Source: a bacterium (GTDB lineage: Bacteria > Patescibacteria > Gracilibacteria > 1-14-2-50-48-13). From it: a stretch of DNA of 15,340 bases. Positions 14,001 through 15,340 of this stretch are shown here, in pieces. The notes under the pieces were generated by a model. The model made no database searches. It saw only the letters and a list, made by a program, of their open reading frames with translations, and had not been told where the DNA came from. Position numbers and translations under genes: made by a program. Position 1 is the first letter of the stretch; each line of letters opens with the position of its first letter. Location: assembly GCA_030430105.1 (NCBI GenBank), contig JAUIFW010000017.1, positions 1-15,340 on the forward strand, read 5' to 3'.

Positions 14001-15340
14001 TGCTTCTCTTTTTGTAGCTGCTGCTTTTGTACTTTTTTCGCGAGCTCTTTCTCTTCTGCACTCAGCCGTTGATTTGATGCAAGTTTACCCCGTACTTGCT
14101 CCGCCTTTCCTTCCTCCTCGGGGGCGAGGGGGTCAACTTCTGATAGCTTGAGAAGCTTTTCTCTTACATCTTCTAGTTTTGCCGTTACTTGCTCCTTCAC
14201 AGCAGAGAGTTGCTTTTCGGTAGGAGAGGAATCTATCTTTTCCTGTGTTTTTGCTAGATGTGTATCGAACTGCTCCCCAAGGTTTGTCTCATATGCCCCT
14301 ATTTGTTCCTCTATGACCTTACGATCATAGTACCTTCGCAGCTGCAACGCTCTATTTTGACAATCGGCGTCTGTTGTAAGCCCTGCATAGGGGCTATTTG
14401 GTGACGTCGTATCAAAATCTGGAGGTGTACTTGAGAGACTTTTTGCACTAACTGCTGCGTCAGACTCACCTATGTAGACAAAGGGAGCGAGCTTGGCGAG
14501 ATCTGCCTGCAGAGCTGCTGCTAGATATCCCTCTGCTTCCTTCACTTCCTTTTTCGAACACACGCTTTCCAGCTTGGTCTGAGTTTCCTGAAGAACCACA
14601 GGATCAATGCTTAGCGCAGCACCAACTTGACTTAGCACCCCCTTATTTACTCCATCCAGCTCTTTTATAACATCTTCACCATTCCCACTTCGATTGATAT
14701 TCTTTATATTGTTCAACTCCTGCTGGATCCTTGGATCAGTGACAATGGCCCTTCTCTTGTTTATCTGGTCAAACAGATCTTGTTTTGTCTGTCCAAATAT
14801 GCTGTCTATTCCCGAACTATTGACGAGTGTCCTTGTACCGTGAAGATTTGTAATTTCACTCATCTCCACATGATTGTTCCGTATCTTCACTTCTATAGCC
14901 TGGAGTTTCCCGAGAGCATCTATATGTCCCTTGAAGAGCTTTGTGGCGTAGGATGTATCACTCAAACTCGCAGCTATTCGTCTTGCAAAGGTATCTCCTG
15001 AGCGACTATTTGATTCTCCAAATATTTGATCCACATATGCCTCGCCTTCAGGACTAAGAAAGAGATCTGCTAATTGCTGCTTTGCATAAACCTGACGAAT
15101 TTTTTCCCTACGAGCAGTATTGACTCTCACATCGTGGGTCTGTAGGCAGGGTAGTCGTTCTGAAAGGATGTCTAAATTTACCCCCACCCTATCGGCTATT
15201 CTATTTGCAGTGGAGATACTATGATGCATCCGAACCTCCACCAATGATTTTAGGATCTCCGCATGTGTAGGGATGATATTGTAGGCCATGAGCTCCCTTC
15301 TGAGTTCTGGGTCTGGAGCCCGCTCCATGGCCTCTACGAC
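11087..15340 (-). CDS. Giant uncharacterised protein, at least 1,413 residues, 5' end probably outside window
   Basis: I do not recognise this protein. The frame is open from the window edge to TAA 11089-11087. An ATG lies at 15328, but the four codons before it are also open and the following sequence looks internal, so the gene probably starts further out. Numbered from 15328: residues 1-330 are mostly helical and polar. About 335-455 is a Glu/Lys/Gln-rich coiled coil. About 570-735 is rich in beta strands, with GGWFEIEAEIES and a possible SH3-like barrel (EVVLRPSEG to MPFEYFYLLVSRKP, about 683-740). A Lys-rich stretch (KLWWNDKKETWEKDKKMKKN) starts at 775. The rest is helical, ending in a Gly/Ala/Thr-rich tail. 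No signal peptide, membrane segment, nucleotide-binding loop or known catalytic motif is visible, so a cytosolic structural or scaffold role is possible but unproven. Confidence 0.8.
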   Translation of the reverse strand, partial: VVEAMERAPDPELRRELMAYNIIPTHAEILKSLVEVRMHHSISTANRIADRVGVNLDILSERLPCLQTHDVRVNTARREKIRQVYAKQQLADLFLSPEGEAYVDQIFGESNSRSGDTFARRIAASLSDTSYATKLFKGHIDALGKLQAIEVKIRNNHVEMSEITNLHGTRTLVNSSGIDSIFGQTKQDLFDQINKRRAIVTDPRIQQELNNIKNINRSGNGEDVIKELDGVNKGVLSQVGAALSIDPVVLQETQTKLESVCSKKEVKEAEGYLAAALQADLAKLAPFVYIGESDAAVSAKSLSSTPPDFDTTSPNSPYAGLTTDADCQNRALQLRRYYDRKVIEEQIGAYETNLGEQFDTHLAKTQEKIDSSPTEKQLSAVKEQVTAKLEDVREKLLKLSEVDPLAPEEEGKAEQVRGKLASNQRLSAEEKELAKKVQKQQLQKEKQLLTEVLQTIENPLVTATNVDLLGGNSLDFMSPDDITAARALVSEGVEQDVADQAERFLDKHNITPQMEKQSIETVINGLLAGEYDDLISTTEGAERFARQYLDLIRKTKGGVSSETAESEAAFSLQPGGWFEIEAEIESKNPVTGKTSKESIHDFDCIKASNGGVITFDNLAGGQAIEMKHFLATLLASERDSSERPHVAFAMNGATDPHRIQNTVDLEKRLGLPEGKGNKPSTIVPGREVVLRPSEGENKGKQIVMGEIKEVDEKKREVVVGDERMPFEYFYLLVSRKPRGDVDILEKEKVPKHAKRNLPKTEGGKGAPLLSIMNLIEAGKLWWNDKKETWEKDKKMKKNLQHMAIFKSPKSPLYRKARKEMLDAEEDMIGGMKGMLESIQDPDQLSAKVRDILKGIKPGDPPIADFAKAQDKTNGKYNFKHRAEAKGVFLFLLENYGTLYPFDWMEKERSMQSSGYWSQVFTAPGHVKIKGQKVYPSDKAYEDAIRNEGDMDGEMEINQLLALFRIQEPLFGNEMANKAASALSAGKSKERGRKEEFLKQQKSAGEIKDAIVKSIETGKTDGLDLLIEKLIGKGANGEEMFNLMLYIFTQMRFESAKGEGQRFNMTQESMISLGKKVAGSSPFLPFSLFAKKENLEMLERMLRSPEIKKICKDENVAQAILGNPDQTFEFNDGEIPRLTGNYGNLWKAFNLEGDFTFLKGFQDTKNCHEYLKMIYGTQGAVVSRWSINEQEQDASMWKNSPLLTLHPSTMRSFVQSHMTTDANVFDSDHAKNYFEALLAQIKEVQDDRSLSPTDRKNFMTHIQKTFWSLYSNMSLSERPYQSKALSDQYQATFSNNMDRDKQRDAFFGRYNDPNNIVPGVGYTLSQLGLDVQDCYEAAQGKSDVQYSYDHRDRKRSYIPMKINENAGKDFTELGFSEDPVDARRKAVRERNILWGRMPSANTALGGAGQTGTNARGAA

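Noticed and set aside
1..15340. TGA read as glycine (code 25) or a ciliate code
   Set aside because: All genes are full length in the standard code, with ordinary GGN glycines and no in-frame TGA. They end in TAA or TAG, which ciliates such as Oxytricha would read as Gln.
1..15340. CRISPR array, transposon, prophage or origin of replication
   Set aside because: No regularly spaced direct repeats, terminal inverted repeats with a transposase, phage structural genes or cluster of DnaA boxes were seen on either strand.

Overview
The window reads as a piece of a compact bacterial chromosome, most likely from the Patescibacteria (Candidate Phyla Radiation). The evidence is a DUF4012 membrane protein, a short TrbC/VirB2-like pilin of the kind frequent in these genomes, an unrecognised protein of more than 1,400 residues, tight gene packing and starts without Shine-Dalgarno sequences. 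No 16S gene or lineage-defining protein is present, so the placement is an inference. The standard bacterial code fits: every gene reads through without in-frame TGA, and the 13 complete gene ends use only TAA (8) or TAG (5).

The left edge is foreign to that picture. Bases 1-20 are exactly C4A4C4A4C4, the telomere repeat of spirotrich ciliates (Oxytricha, Stylonychia, Euplotes). About 70 bases of unassigned DNA follow, then the first 50-60 codons of a type I restriction methyltransferase gene (hsdM, minus strand), whose remainder is missing. Either the bacterial DNA was capped by a ciliate telomere, or this is a library or assembly chimera from a ciliate-associated sample. This is the most unusual feature of the window.

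Layout. 1-250: telomere repeat, junction, hsdM remnant. 251-535: AT-rich spacer, tRNA-Ser(GGA) with its own promoter and terminator. 536-1231 (-): SAM-dependent methyltransferase carrying an in-frame array of degenerate 7-base repeats. 1255-2346 (+): WecA/TagO/MraY-family sugar-phosphate transferase, divergent from the methyltransferase over a shared TATATA promoter region. 2346-2374: bidirectional terminator. 2377-4280 (-): ribosomal and RNA-binding block transcribed as bL25 (rplY), bS16 (rpsP), KhpA, then the pilin-like protein. 4447-11090 (+): a cell-envelope cluster, ybaB, mltG, a DUF4012 protein, a coiled-coil M23 peptidase, ftsW and murG, nearly all touching or overlapping. 11087-15340 (-): a giant coding region convergent with murG, open at the window edge.

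Function. The plus-strand cluster covers peptidoglycan synthesis and remodelling: MurG makes lipid II, FtsW polymerises it at the septum, MltG cuts nascent strands, and the M23 protein cleaves peptidoglycan or activates enzymes that do. The WecA-like enzyme would start a cell-surface polymer on the same lipid carrier. The minus-strand block serves translation and RNA binding. There is no CRISPR array, transposase, integrase or phage gene in the window.
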